The translations under genes were made by a program, and so were the position numbers. A model generated the notes under the pieces. The model did not search any database. It was not told the DNA's origin and was given only the letters and a program-made list of their open reading frames with translations. From the NCBI RefSeq assembly GCF_020921035.1, contig NC_063151.1, positions 23,070,934 to 23,134,933 on the forward strand: 64,000 nt of DNA, in the 5' to 3' direction. Shown one piece after another: positions 9,982 to 22,800 of the stretch (positions are counted from its first letter, which is position 1; every line of letters begins with the position of its first letter). The stretch comes from Rhodamnia argentea (taxonomy: Eukaryota; Streptophyta; Magnoliopsida; Myrtales; Myrtaceae).

Positions 9982-12900
9982 CTAATCCTCGACGGCAAAC
10001 CACCCCAAGTTTTTCCTTTGATTGTTTGTACTTCTAAATTCCCTCGACGAAGTAGACCTACCGACCTGATTCGACCTGTACATGCCATCTTTCTCTCTTC
10101 TGTAATCCGAGATGCGTGGTTTCAGTACGGGCTGTTGAGGAAGGTCTCCGTTTTCGCCAGCATCGGGGCTCAAGTCTATTTCCGGAGACTTCTTGAAAGA
10201 TTGATTAACGAGGCCTGGATATAGCAAGACAGTTGGCGCACTTTGCTCGGGTTGGGCGTCCTTTAGCCCGGATGAGCTGCTACTTGTGCTGCTCCAGGGC
10301 TCCCGCTTTTGGTTATCAATTTGCTCCTGTTGCCTCTGCTCTTGCTCCTGTATTTATTTCGCCCATGCGTATTCAGGATAGAACATTCGAGTTGAGATCA
10401 CATTACAATGAAAGTTTGGGTCACCGCGGACGTTAACCCGGTATAGCATTCAAAGCTGGATGAAGTGACAAAACGAATGACTACAAGGAAGTACGGAATT
10501 TCGAAGTATGGAAGGTGATATACAAAGTTCGCCTGACTACTTAATCGAGACAAAGTACATTAAAATGCGTAAGGCATATGTTTGTCCCTCTTGAAGAGTC
10601 TAATGAATGGATGCAAATAAAGTGAAGAGCCTCACCTCTTTGGTTGATTCACCATTCCCAGTTTCATTCACGGCGGGAGAGTCTTTCCTCCTCCGTTCGC
10701 GCTGTGATCGAGTCTGTCTTTTAGCCTTCCGGCGCCTGAGAGAGAAAGTGACACAATCAATGAATCAAAGAGCACCATGGCAAATGATGATGAGAACAAA
10801 TGAAGGTAATTGTTTGAAGAGTTCCACCGCAGGGCGGGCACGGCTGCAATTGTAACATCAGAAATAACGCGACATACATTTTCCGTTCGTAGATCTTAAT
10901 AAATTCATCCTTCTCCTGGTAGATTATAGGAAGACCAGAAAGGTCGCACGCTAACGGGCTTGTGTAGAAGAACTGCGAGAGAAAGGCATTGCGCAGGAAT
11001 AAGGTCAGTAAGTAGACTCAAACATCATAATATGAGCCTTTTTGTCCATTTTTGGAAGCTCAAAACTACGAACTACTTAAATGTCACGAAAGGACAACGA
11101 CACGGTCCGATCATGTTTCTGGAAAATGTGAAAACTTAGTCTTACTGGCTAGTACTTACTTCATGTTGTAAGGCTAAAGACGCGCTGCCACGAGATGCAG
11201 GGTCCAAAGAGAGAAGAGAACTAAGAAGACCAACTGAGGAGTCGGGGAATTCCCTGAAGATCTCTGTGAGATTCGACTTGTACAACTGCCTTGGTCTGAA
11301 GGTCGAGGGTAGCTTCATCTTCTTCCAGTAATCCTCTGGTGGCGTTCCGCAGAGTTTGAAAATCTTGTGGAGTTGCTCTACCTGAAGACATAAATGAAAA
11401 ACAAGCTCCCGTTAGTGTTTTGATTGACGAACGGAAGAAGAAACGTCGCAATGTTTTGATTCGGGAAGAACCTAACATGTTTTCATCAATTTGGTGTAGA
11501 TCAGTTTATAACGTTAATCAATGCAAAAGTTCTTGAAGATGTATGTTAAAGACTTCAGAGCACAAGTAGAACTAACAGGATTTAAACATACTGATACCCG
11601 AAAACAAGCATTGAGCCGATTGAACCTCGTCCCACAACTAACACAACTCGAAGTGTCTGTCAATATATTCTGTATTCTGAGTATTTCGTGGTCAAGTGAA
11701 TAAGGAGAAGATTTTTACCTAAAAGTCTAAATGAAGGCACCTCATCCGGTCACTATGATAAGGGATACATGGAGAAACAATTATCTTATCTTTAGACTTG
11801 ATTACCTCATTCCGGCCTGGCATTATTGGGTGTCCTGCGAACATTTCAGCCAGGAGGCATCCGGCACTCCAAAGATCGATACTGACTCCATAGTCGGTTG
11901 CACCTAACAGTAGTTCAGGAGCTCTATACCAAAGGGTCACCACCCGGTTCGTTAGAGGACGCCTATCTCGAGGTCTGTAATAATTCGCAAGCCCAAAATC
12001 TGCAATCTTTAGCATGCCTGTTTTGTCTATCAGCAGGTTTGAACCCTTTATGTCGCGGTGCAGAATCCCTTTGTCGTGGCAGTGTTGCAGCCCTGAAAGA
12101 AGCTGATGCATGTAGCACTTGACCTGCATAAGTTGATATTTTCAGAGCCACACAAGCACGTAGAATCAGAACTCAGTTGATGGAACTTCCTTATGGGATT
12201 TACACGAAAACTACAGATAGACACTAGATTCATCTACTCCACAATCGGCCTCAGTTTAGGTCACTAGAATTTGCTGATGAGCTCGTCGCAAGAAATTCAT
12301 TAGAAATTAACGAAAATGTTGTGCGGCTCTCTGGAAGATTCATTCAATGTGGAGTGTTGTACACGTACCTGTGGTTCGGTTAGTCCTCCCTCTGGACGAG
12401 TGATGATCCTTTGCAAGTCTGACACCATGAAATCAAAGACTAGATAGAGGCTGAACTGCATTCTCGATGTCGCCAGCCCTTCGAGCTTTACTACATTGGG
12501 ATGGTCCAACTCTCTCAGGATCATGATCTCCCGCGCCATGAATTTTATGCTCTCTGGTTCTGATGTGTCGAACCGAACCTTCTTCAGGGCAACAAGTTTA
12601 CCGGTGTCCCTGTCCCATGCTTTGTAGACATTACTGTAAGTCCCTTGGCCTACCTGGAATATCCAAAATCGCATTCTGAATGTCTTTTCCGACGAAACTT
12701 TTAATCCCGATGAATTGAATGACAGTGAATCTGCAAACTACTAAGATAGTCACAGCCAACAGTTTTAATTATATTAAGAGCCGATCGACATTAGAGCTCT
12801 GAGTTCCGTATTTCCTCTGATTACTTAATTTCAACAGCTTGGGGACACCAAAGAATGGGAGAACTCCACTCATTGAGGAGAAATTGTCTAGAATTATCCT

Positions 12901-13548
12901 TCGGACAGATCAAGTTCAAACGGATTAAATGAATCATCGCAGACTCCATTCAAACAGACATCGATCTCATCCTTTCGACAGTGCACATGTTAAGACTAGC
13001 AAAAACTCCTCGAGTCTTATTCGTGTCGGCGCCAGATGGTAGTTCGATAGATCGAAGAAGAACGAATAATATGAAGTTTGAATTACCTTATCGATCTTGT
13101 CGTAGGAGTCGGCGCTCCTCGGGACCAAACCTCTCAAAGCACGTTTCGGAACATTATCAATGAGCCATTTGGGCCAACCGTCCACAAGCTCAACTTGATC
13201 ATCTCCTGACCCTTCACCCTTCCTCATCAATGCACCATCCTTCTCCAACTTACCTCTAGTCCCACCACTCCCATTCCCGCTCCCAAACTTCACATCTCCG
13301 CCGCCCCCACTGCCACCATGGCCATCACTCCCACCACTGCGAACATCACTCGATAAGCGCCCGCTGTGGCTTTTCCTGGACTCGGGCCTGCGTGGCCCAC
13401 CTTGGCTTTCTTGTGAATACCTCTGGCTGGTCGACCACCGGTGGCTGGTGCTCCCTCCGCCGCTCGGGACGTACCCATTCTGCTGCTTCAGCTTCTCCAA
13501 CCCTTTGGGCGGCGAGTTCTGGGACGGCTTGGTCTGGACACAACCCAT
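9982..13548 (-). CDS. CDK-like Ser/Thr kinase, IBS1/At1g54610 group, with N-myristoylation motif
   Basis: A cyclin-dependent-kinase-like protein kinase of the plant CRK/IBS1 group. Exons in gene order are 13087-13548, 12369-12653, 11806-12123, 11160-11381, 10878-10972, 10636-10735 and 9982-10347, together 615 codons plus stop. The N-terminus MGCVQTK offers Gly2 for myristoylation and Cys3 for palmitoylation, so membrane attachment is likely. Residues 20-130 are Gly/Ser-rich and disordered. The kinase domain starts at the Gly loop VGQGTYSNVY (155-164). Lys178 is in VALKK, and Glu196 in AREI is the likely helix-C glutamate. HRDIKGSN has the catalytic Asp273, and DFGLA starts at Asp291. LTNRVVTLWYRAPE is a CDK-type activation segment. 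A basic stretch (RRKAKRQTRSQRERRRK) and a Ser/Gln-rich tail follow. Exon 1 ends just before the Gly loop. The substrate and any cyclin partner cannot be read from sequence. Confidence 0.9.
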
Positions 13549-14390
13549 CGATCGTCTCCCGTCTGGTGGGCTGCCTAATGAATTATTCTTGGTGGGTTTT
13601 TTCTGGTCATATAAACGAGAGCAAACAGTGCTTTGACCGAAGAAGGAAACGGAGGAGACGTACAAGAAGAGGACATGCGGTGGAGCTTCAGAGACAGATG
13701 GGGAAAGAGGATATAGAACTCAAAATGCAGAGGCCGTCCTCGGCCGGCAGTTTTTGGAATATGCAGGGGATTGTAGAGAACAGAGGATGCCGCGCGGTAC
13801 GTACTTCGTTATTTAAATGTCGTCTCACGTTTTTGCTTCTATGTTCCACGTTCCTTCTCCCCTTTGTGATCCACGATGAAATGGGAGAGAGACAGAGGAT
13901 GAGTTTGAGCATCGTTTGAGGAACATCGCCTGCAAGAACGACGCATGAACAGTTCTATTCGGCTCGATACGGTAGAGCCAGTCAATGCCAAGATGGTGAT
14001 CGGCTAACGAGCACACGACCCAAACATTCGCGGCATCAGTCGCTCGACTTGGATTTTAGTCTCTGTCTATGTTGTGCGACTTCATCTTTTTCCTTGCCAA
14101 TTGCCAGTTTTCTGACGCTTCGAATTCTTCAATATGTTACTAAGATCGGTCGTTACAACTGACAATGTGATGATTGTAAGTTTAGTTAGAGTAGAAGTGA
14201 ATTCTACCGCTACTAGATCATCTTCTATTACCTACTTAATTTGACTGTTTCAACCAAAAAAAAGGAAAAAATGTGTCTATAGTTACTATTAACGGACGGC
14301 AACCGTCCATTTGAATTGAAGAGTGGGGTTGACTCGTCACTGATCTCCACCATCATCGCACCGGCAACCGATGCCTGTTGATAAGTCTAA
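13549..14390. other. Upstream region of the kinase gene
   Basis: It holds the presumed promoter and leader of the minus-strand kinase. No TATA box stands out, and no other gene is seen. Confidence 0.4.
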
Positions 14391-14394
14391 CTAT

Positions 14395-14600
14395 AGAAAT
14401 ACCAGCCAGGTGGTTGGTCGAGTGGTCCGAGATTTGGTTTGCAAGCCGAAGATCACAGGTTCGATTCTCTAGTCTGTTTTCAGTCTTCGGAAAACCTTTA
14501 TTAGTCCGCGAGGGCGAACCTAGGCTTAGGTGTTTTGCTAGTTTAGGACTTCTCACACCCGCCTGGGGAGATTGCAATAACGGACTTGGACAATTGGTGC
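14395..14600 (+). mobile_element. tRNA-derived SINE-like element
   Basis: The head has an A-box-like tggtcgagtggt followed about 33 bases later by a B-box-like ggttcgattct, the spacing of an internal RNA polymerase III promoter. A cloverleaf can be drawn only imperfectly, because the anticodon stem is off register, so it is not a working tRNA gene. A non-tRNA body follows (agtccgcgagggcgaac and onward). No clear poly(A) tail or target-site duplication was found. A plain tRNA pseudogene is the alternative. Confidence 0.4.
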
Positions 14601-15439
14601 CTCATTAGCGCCTTAAACTAAACGTTCCAGTGACGAGCGAGGTTGATCCCAACCTTGTTTTAATCCTTTTCTGTGGCTAAAAAAATAAGTAATTTTCGCA
14701 CGATAGTAAGATAATTGAAAACTCCCGGAAGTGTTACTTAGAACTATAGGTGAATTTAAGAATAGGAGTTGAAGCAACAAAGGGAATGTGGCCCAAAAGA
14801 TTAGAAAGTGAACAACTTCAACTCTCAAGGTCTAACCTTTTGAGGGAGAAAAATCTTGTGGATGCAAAGAAAATAATGACCTGTACATGTAGCTTACCTT
14901 AAGCTTCACTCAAATACACACTCATGAAACGCTAATTATGATCTCCATCCCCTCTCCTGCCTTCCCTCTTACGGCCTACTAGATAATCTTTGCTTTCTTA
15001 CTCACCTTTCTTTAACCCTATCTCCACAATGACATGAAATTCCATCTTGAATTAATCTCAGGTCCATAAAAGTTCCCGGATCAATGGACGGCACGAGCTA
15101 AATTCCGAGCGGGCACACCGAATACAAATTTGATTGTACTTAATTGTAGGGGAGATCCAACTTAAATTGTGCATGCGATAGGCATACGCAAGACGGTTGC
15201 TTAGTTACATTAACCAACCCTGGTCGCAATTTTTCTTTCGGTTTAACCTTGCTAATTCCTTCATGAAGAATAAATTAGTCCACAAGCCAATATTATGAAG
15301 TTCTATTTATGACATTTCTTGAGGTAGAAGTGAAGTATGTGAGCATGATACCTCCATAAGAATGTCCCACCGTTTACACAAAGTACAAGCAAATCAAACC
15401 ATACATATCTCATGAAGATCAAGAAAATTGTCCAAAAAG

Positions 15440-15640
15440 TTTTAAATCATACGACGGCCAATTTAGTCATAAGCCTTTCCATTATACAAATTCAGTTCTA
15501 AACCTTTTGACAACTTGTCAATTCAGTCACAAACTCTTCAATTATGCCAATTTAGTCCTAAACATTCTTGATAATTTTTCAAACTAGTCCTAAACATTTT
15601 AACGAATTGCCAATTTAGTCCTTCCTACCATTTCAAACTT
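15440..15640. repeat. Family-1 repeat fragment with internal degenerate repeats
   Basis: Four or five degenerate copies of a word like gccaatttagtcctaaac, with spacer ttttgacaa-like sequence, as in the left arm of the 706-1335 element. The matching right end was not found. Confidence 0.45.
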
Positions 15641-15850
15641 GCAGCAAATATGAATTAGGATAAAGTAAGAGCTAACTGAGTACATGATTATAACTCCATA
15701 ATAGTCAATCACCACCATCAGAAGTAAGAGCTATTTTATAACTCTTTACTCTAGCAAGAGCAGAATATTCTTCTTTTGTATCCTTAAGGCAAGATTTCAT
15801 TTGACAAGCGCTCACAGGACACTTATTAAGCTAGGGTCATGGTATCGGCA

Positions 15851-15904
15851 ATCAAGTTGACAAAAAATCAGATCCTAATCAAGTTGACAAAAAACCGGAT
15901 CCTA
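15851..15904. repeat. 27-base tandem duplication
   Basis: The word atcaagttgacaaaaa is followed by a gatccta-type end twice in a row, at 15851 and 15878. Confidence 0.7.
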
Positions 15905-15980
15905 CTTTAGGATCATCGAGAGCGTTTGGAGATCAGACGTCAAGATCTACTCAGTCCTAGGAATCTCAAAAAGGATACAT

Positions 15981-16170
15981 AAGACAAGCTTCCTTTGAAG
16001 TCGGTGAGTTGTACTTTTGACAGGATCGACACACTCCAAAATTGCTTATATCGTCCCTAAAACTAAAATTAACCCAAGACAAACTTCCTTTGAGGTCGAC
16101 GAGTTGTACTTTTGACAGGATCGACACACTCCAAAATTGCTTATATTGTCCCTAAAACTAAAATTAACCC
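15981..16170. repeat. 95-base tandem duplication
   Basis: Two adjacent 95-base units, 15981-16075 and 16076-16170, differ at only a few places. Both contain ttgtacttttgacagg and gacacactccaaaattgc. The low divergence says the duplication is recent. Confidence 0.85.
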
Positions 16171-16944
16171 ATATGCTAAATACACATGAGAGATTTAATC
16201 TGTAAGATAGGAAAAGTGGTTCCGATTCCATGAATTTTATCAACTAGTATTTGAATTCTTGAAGATCATTGCAGGTTATGCAGGGTCCTAGTTAACCTTT
16301 TAGGAAAGCTTGTCCAGGTTCAGATGGTCGGACAACATCTAGATTGAAATTTTATCAACAGCTTGGAACTATGATAAGATGGATGATTCTCTAATCAACG
16401 CTTGACTGTCTAGAGTAATGAAATAATGGAGTCATCAACATGAAATTACCAATAAATATGAAAATTACCATCAGCTCCTGAAAGTTATGGACATTTGACA
16501 AAATTTGTGATTTCAACTACCGGAATTTTAGGATTTTCTTGTTCATAGTAATATAGTTTTACATGTTTGATATTTGTCTTTCATGTAAGTTCTTTCTTGC
16601 AGAATACTCCTTTCTAATGTCTTGAGAATGTACAGTTGCTTCAATCAACAGAGCCAACGCACTGGTCGACAAAACCCTTGGCATTTAGCAGGGTATCGTC
16701 ATCTTGTAAATTCGATAAATGAAGCTGCAAGAAATGACTACTGATCGAATCCAAGTCCAAGCACAAACTTGGGAGAACAGCTTACATGTATGAAAAATTG
16801 AGGAAACAATTGAGAGCATCATTCATTCGCAAGCAAATGAGGATCACAAGGAAAACATTATACATTGAAAAATATTACTGGCTTTGAACCAAATTACATA
16901 CAACAAAAAGAGTCGATGGTATGGGGAACCTAGAGGAAGAGAAG

Positions 16945-18936
16945 TCATTCCAAATCGACGATTCCAAAGTTAGAGAGAAGTATTTTCACTTGATCAACAA
17001 AGTCCGAGCCCGTGGCATACTCTGTCAGCATCCCAACGGCGAAACCAAACATCGCCCATCTGTTTAAACAAGATTGCAACACCCATTAAGAAACTAAAAC
17101 TTTGCAACTGAGTCAAGGGGCACCGTTTCTTTCTGATAAACAATAGCCAATTGCAGGGGCAAGGATTTAGACGAAATATACGTGTAGAAAAGAACAAAAT
17201 GCACCAAACGCGCTTTCTAAGATTGTTTTCAATAACTGCAGCACCAGGGAAGCAGTGAAAATCATGGGAATTAGGAAAGGACATTCCACGTTAATATACG
17301 CATGACTGTGGAAAAACAGAGGATATTTAACTTCCAGCAAGAACATATCCTGACAGAGTGACCTAATGCCTACTTGTTCCAATAAGGTGATAAGACCAAG
17401 GCATGAGATGAAAAGCTCAAACCAGTAGAGTCTATTCTAACACTCTGTTTGCACATGTAGCTTGAAGATGGGTACATTCAACAATTTCATGGGGATCTAA
17501 GGAATTCTCCTGATAAGACAAGACCCATTGTCGCATCACAACTGAATTGTTTTAAGTGAAAAGGTTTCAGCGCATATAGATAACACAATAATATGCTCCG
17601 ACAATGCAGACAACAACAAGCATGCGCTAGAAACCATATTTGGCCTAAACTATCCACTTGTCCCGACTCCGCACATTTTGAACAGTGGAAATGAGCAGAA
17701 CTAGTGAAGGAAAACTGTCCGTCGTATCAAAAAGAGTAGAGCCCCTTCAACAATCATGACAGGGGCGAGCCAGAACTGAATAGGGAGAGACTGAAGACCT
17801 TGAAAACATTTTTAGCTTTCGGGATTGTCAAGAAGCCAAAGGACACATGATAATACTATTAAAGTGAGTGCAGAGCTGATTACTCTGAAAAAGGTGCAAC
17901 CACAACTTACATGAAGGCAAGTAAGATGACAAAAGAATGAAGTATGCAACCTTCATACACTTGGATAAAGGAATGGTTGAAACGACACAGCAAAAGAAGG
18001 GGGACAAGCTAGGGGAATGTGAGGAACTGGGCACGAGACGACGTCAATCCCATAATATATTTAACAGCACACCACCATTGACAGCTTCTACTATGGTTGA
18101 GTTCGCCCCGCAATTACGGGCAAGCGCAATAGAAAGGATCGACTAACAAGAACTTTAGATAATTCAAATTGATTGAAAGCAAGATACTGAACCACAAAAG
18201 CTTGAGATGCATCCCAAGAAACGCCGATCCTTTGACTCGATATCATCCCTAAAGGAGACCAATCCAGCTACATGTGTCACTAGCAACAAACTACTGTAAT
18301 GTCCTTAAGCTAACTCCTAAAAGCACCCTCAATTTGATTCTCAGGGCACAACAAGCACCATCCTCGGTTATCACCTCTTGATTTTGGATTCTAGCTCCAA
18401 ACCAACCAAGAGTAACGAAACATATGAATATGCACCCAGTAAATTACAAGAAATAAAAATTGAAAAATGCAAGATTAATCAAAGCGAAATTGCTTAACAA
18501 AAGAAAGAAGTAAAGGTCACCTTCCATTGGCGATTTCATTCTTGGAGATGAACCCAAAGACGGGGCCTTGATCGGACTCCTCGAGCTTCTTCTGCTTGAA
18601 ATACTCCTGCAGCTCCTTGGCCTTCTGCCGCTGGAACTCCAACGTTATCACGCCGCCGCCCTCGGCCGGCGCGGGGACCGGATGCTTCGGCTGCTGGGGC
18701 GGCGGGGCGACGGCGGACGACGGAGAGGAGGGCGGCGAAGGACTCGAGGGGGGAGAAGAGGGGACGGGCCTGAGGGGAGGAGCGACGGGCCGCCTCAAGG
18801 GGCCCTCGGTCTGAGAGCCCCGGATGGTGGGGAGGCTGACGACGCTGGGCTTGGGAGGCTTCGCGGCGGAGAATCTGAAGGGGGTGGAGGAGGAAGGTGG
18901 GATTTTGAGGCACGGGGCGGAGGATGAAACACACAT
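16945..18936 (-). CDS. OHP2: One-helix protein 2, chloroplast light-harvesting-like protein
   Basis: A thylakoid protein of the LHC/ELIP/HLIP family. In Arabidopsis OHP2 pairs with OHP1 and works with HCF244 in making photosystem II reaction centres; this is family knowledge. Exons are 18521-18936 and 16945-17059 around a 1461-base intron, giving 176 codons plus stop. The Met at 18936 is chosen because MCVSSSAPCLKI resembles the start of Arabidopsis OHP2. Residues 1 to about 45 look like a transit peptide rich in Ser and Pro. A Pro/Ser-rich linker follows, then EFQRQKAKELQEYFKQKKLE and the single helix. The chlorophyll-binding motif EIANGR has Glu134, Asn137 and Arg139, and the last codon is split by the intron. 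The chain ends ILLSNFGIVDLE, as in the family. Confidence 0.94.
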
Positions 18937-19072
18937 GACTGGTTCGCTTCGCCTTCTGCTCCTTTGTGTTAGTTATTGGATTTTCTTGGTCGGGATGGGT
19001 GTGGTGTTTCTTTCGGACATGATCAACAACGAGCGAGCGAGAGAGAGAGGTTGGTCGGGTGCCCGCGTGTGT

Positions 19073-19086
19073 GGATAAGACGTGGC
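19073..19086 (-). promoter_or_regulatory. Possible light-responsive I-box/G-box cluster upstream of OHP2
   Basis: About 140 bases before the OHP2 ATG a GATAAG word (I-box, on the plus strand) directly abuts GCCACGTC (ACGT core, on the minus strand). Such pairs are known in light-regulated plant promoters. The assignment is by motif only. Confidence 0.3.
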
Positions 19087-19845
19087 CAAGTTTCGTTCTT
19101 GCGAGCTTCCTTGTGAATGGCAAACTTCACAGGTGCGCGCTTCGATTTGCTCTCCCTCTCCCTCTCCCTCTCTCTCTCAGTCGCCTCCACTATTAATGGA
19201 ATTATTACTATTTATGACATCATTTAGTTCGAATTTCGGACACATACTACATTCTAATTTTCTTTTATTTTCTTATTTCGGACTTTTGGATTCTCTTATA
19301 GTGCGAAGAGATGGACCCGACCCGATCTGATTATTCATTCTGGGTCATTTGAACGAACGAAAAATATTACCTTCTCCGTTTCTCATATTGTTCCGGTACA
19401 GAGGAAGAGATGCTGAAGAGATTACATCCCCGGTAAAGCTTTCTCCTAGGAATCGATCATCCATGGAAGAAGCCAAAAAAAAACCAAATCATGAAAAGTC
19501 GAAGGGTCGTACAACAATAACACATTAATTATGAATGGATGATGTGCAGTCACACACTACAATGAAGATAATAAACCTGACAAAGCAACACCCGAAAAGA
19601 CAAAACTGAAACCCCGTGTCGATCGGTTATAGACAAAGCATCGGCGCAACAAGCGGAGGAGAGAATCTGGTGGCAGATTTCACGACCGGTGGGATCATCA
19701 CAGGGGACTCGAAATCAGCATTACCTTCCTCTATTCAGGAGTCGGTCGACCATCTCCCATCAACAAGCTCCTCTTTAGCCCATGCTTACCCTGATCATCG
19801 ATTGCATCTCTTTACAAGTTGAACCTGCCAACTTAGGCCAAACCA
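19087..19845. other. OHP2 upstream region and 3' flank of the next gene
   Basis: A pyrimidine-rich tract (ctctccctct words) lies at 19145-19180. No gene is recognised. The right part should be the 3' UTR of the 19846-23649 gene. Confidence 0.4.
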
Positions 19846-22800
19846 CTACATGATAGAACAAGAACAGCTTCTTTCGTCACCATTGTCCAACTCATCATCA
19901 GATCCGCCGGTTTCACTGCAATTGGTTTGAAAATTCCATCTTAAGAACATTACGAAAGGTGAAATGAGAAAAGGAAAATGACAAGCAGGACAAAGTAAAT
20001 GAAGGAGCGCACAAATTGACTACCAGTGACAGCTGAAGAAACACATCCAAATTTTTCACAAGATCTATATCCTAGTGCTGTCAGCAATATTCAGCCCCCT
20101 CCAATTAAATGTCAAAAGAGTGAGCTTTTCCTACTCATTGATGACATCAAAACTCAAAATTACAAAATTCAAGGGCCTAACAGTTCTTCCATAGTAATTT
20201 CTTTTGAGTGAACAAGATAGGCAACTCAAGCGGTTGAACCGGATAACAGTCTAAAGCCTGGCCCAATTTAGACAACCAAACTTAGAAGTCAAACACCACA
20301 TCAAAACAGTGCTGACCCGGTTGAACTGGTCCAACAGGGATGGTTCAACCAGGTCAAAAAGTGGTTTGACAGGACCTGGTAGTGAAGAAAAGAAAACAAA
20401 CCACCAATTGCTGGAACTGGAGGTATTGAGCACGCACCAGGCAACCACCCATTGTCCTCTTTACAATGATAGCCAAGCAATAACACACGCTGAGGACACA
20501 AATATGAAAAGACTTGGTGTTGGACAAAAGTTGAACATCAGAAGTGAGGCTTTTTTAAGCGCCAAATATATTTTAATAACTGGGCCAAAAATTCCTACAA
20601 AGAGCATTAAAAAAAGCTATTTAAATAAGTTCACTAAAAGGTTAGGAGTTGTATAGAAGGATTAACACCAGAGGACATTTCCCAACATTTTCTCTTATTA
20701 CATTTCCAAACTTACTCAAACAAATACATAACATACATACACCCACAAAGCTACCGGTACAGAAATGCAAGTACCTGGAAAAAACGACATGTCAGTCATG
20801 TGCCAAACATAAATGTGGAAATGTGAGTTTAGTGGAAACATTCTTAAATAAAAAGACCAAAACCTGCCATTAGGCAATAGTTGGTATCTACTAAAAGGAA
20901 AAGAAACAAAGAAAACGAAAACATGGACACTTGGTATGTAGTTTTGCATGATCTCACAAAAAGAAATGGCTATAGAAGAGCTGTGTCACTTGAACTCCAG
21001 TACAAGTGTAGGGTGCAGGTACAGGAGAGTCTCAAGTGTCTGACTTGAAAAATATATACTAGACATTGAGACTTGCTACAAGAATCAAAATATTGACATG
21101 TCTCTAGGGACACATCATCTGATTTATCTTAAACGCATACTATGTGTATCAGAAGTGTCATAGCAAAAAAAAAGTCAATTGATAATCGATAGCAACTTAA
21201 TTTTCCTACTTCCACTCACGCCCCTAGGTATTCTCTTCCTACCCACCTATGTATTTCCCATTCAAATATATACTCTTTTCTGCGATTCTGAAATCTGAAC
21301 GAAGGACTGGCTTGAAGATCCATCTACAAATGGATAAGCGTCAATGGGTTTACAACAATTCTACAAACACTGACCTTTTCCAGAAAAGTAAGTACTTTAC
21401 ACCCTTTTCCTATAATTTCAGATAGCTCACCTTTTATTGCCTAGCAGGGCTAAAGGATTTCGGCCTTTGGGCACACTACGCTCACAAAAGAAAGAAAAGA
21501 TAATGAAGACTAAGGACCTTTTCCTTTGGCCTAAAGAAAAGGGCAGTAAGTATTACTCTATTCAGTCCCTCTGCGCGAGCAAGTAAGAGAGTATAAACGA
21601 TGTACTAATAGGGAAACCTTAACATCCATCCTTGATTTTACATTTGATGGTATTAAGATTGGTGGAATGCGACGGCCTGAAAGTAGCTCATTGTAGAAAG
21701 TTGAGAACATGAATCACTTCTCTTCATAATAAATATCATTATTATTTGTTTTTGTTTACTCGTTGCCGTAATTAGATTAAAAAAACATAACTAAAAGGGA
21801 GAAGTGGTGTAGATAGGCTCCAACCAACTTTTAGCTTACTCTTGTTAATATTCATGAAGGGGTAGTTTAAGTCTGTCCTACAAAGCCACGTTGTCTAGAC
21901 TTCGATAAGTGTAAATAGTTGCCTAAAAGATCTCCTCATGCCAGTAACTACTGCTGGTGCATAAAAGCCGAGAACATGATGATTGATGACTAAATCATGT
22001 CCTATAATATACATGGGAGAATCCAATAGACAAAGAGTGACCATACAAGACAGCTTGATAAACTGCTTCCTCACCTTACGCCAAAATTTTTAAGGAGAAT
22101 AAGGACAGCAACTCATTAAGTTACCACACAAAGGTAAACAACCCATTTCCTGTTACATCCTTGATAAATAACTTTCATCAATCCAAGTTCATGTATTGGG
22201 ATCATGTGATGATAAAATGCCTCATAGCTTTCCTTGACAATTCCATTTATACTACGAATTAGGAAATAGATGTATAATCTCTAACTCAGCAGGTACTATT
22301 GAAAAATAAAGTCGAGCTTCAGTCAAGAATGAAAAGAAAACGAAAAAAATTTGGTCCATTTACAGCAATTTTCTCAGTCACAAGTTATCACATGTCAGAC
22401 ATCTTTTCCTTCAAAGCTCATGAGCTTGAAGACTTTTTTCCATGAAGAGTTGCATTACAATTTCTTCTCTCCCAAAACTCAGCAATTCTCAAAATCAGTA
22501 ACATGAACAAAACTCTGCCTCACGCACATTTATTCAATGCTAAAACATGTCTAAGGGACAATAGACATTATACATTCATCCAGGAATCATAATCTCAAAA
22601 GGTTGAAAGCAGAATCTGTCATATCACTCTTCCACCAATTAACAATTAGCATTAGCCATCAAGTGATCATTAAAGTAACGGACTTCATTGTATTAACAAA
22701 AGTAACGAGTGCTTGATGTGGTGTTACAGTCGAACATGTTCACTTGACCTGGCTCCATCTAGCATGACTACACTTCTAAGGATTATTGCATCCCTAACAA

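Larger units (their letters stand above)
14605..16944. other. Intergenic DNA between the kinase and OHP2
   Basis: No gene is seen. It contains a family-1 repeat piece (15440-15640) and two small tandem duplications, listed separately. The part next to 16945 is the OHP2 3' flank. Confidence 0.4.

Noticed and set aside
13392-13919. 175-codon plus-strand ORF
   Set aside because: It lies antisense to kinase exon 1 and its leader. It is a shadow of GC-rich coding sequence.
14395-14480. A functional tRNA gene
   Set aside because: A and B boxes are present, but the anticodon stem and loop cannot be drawn with seven loop bases, and no terminal pairing is clean.
18536-19123. 195-codon minus-strand ORF over OHP2 exon 1
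   Set aside because: It is a shifted frame of the GC-rich OHP2 first exon and upstream region. The frame at 18521-18936 carries the family protein.
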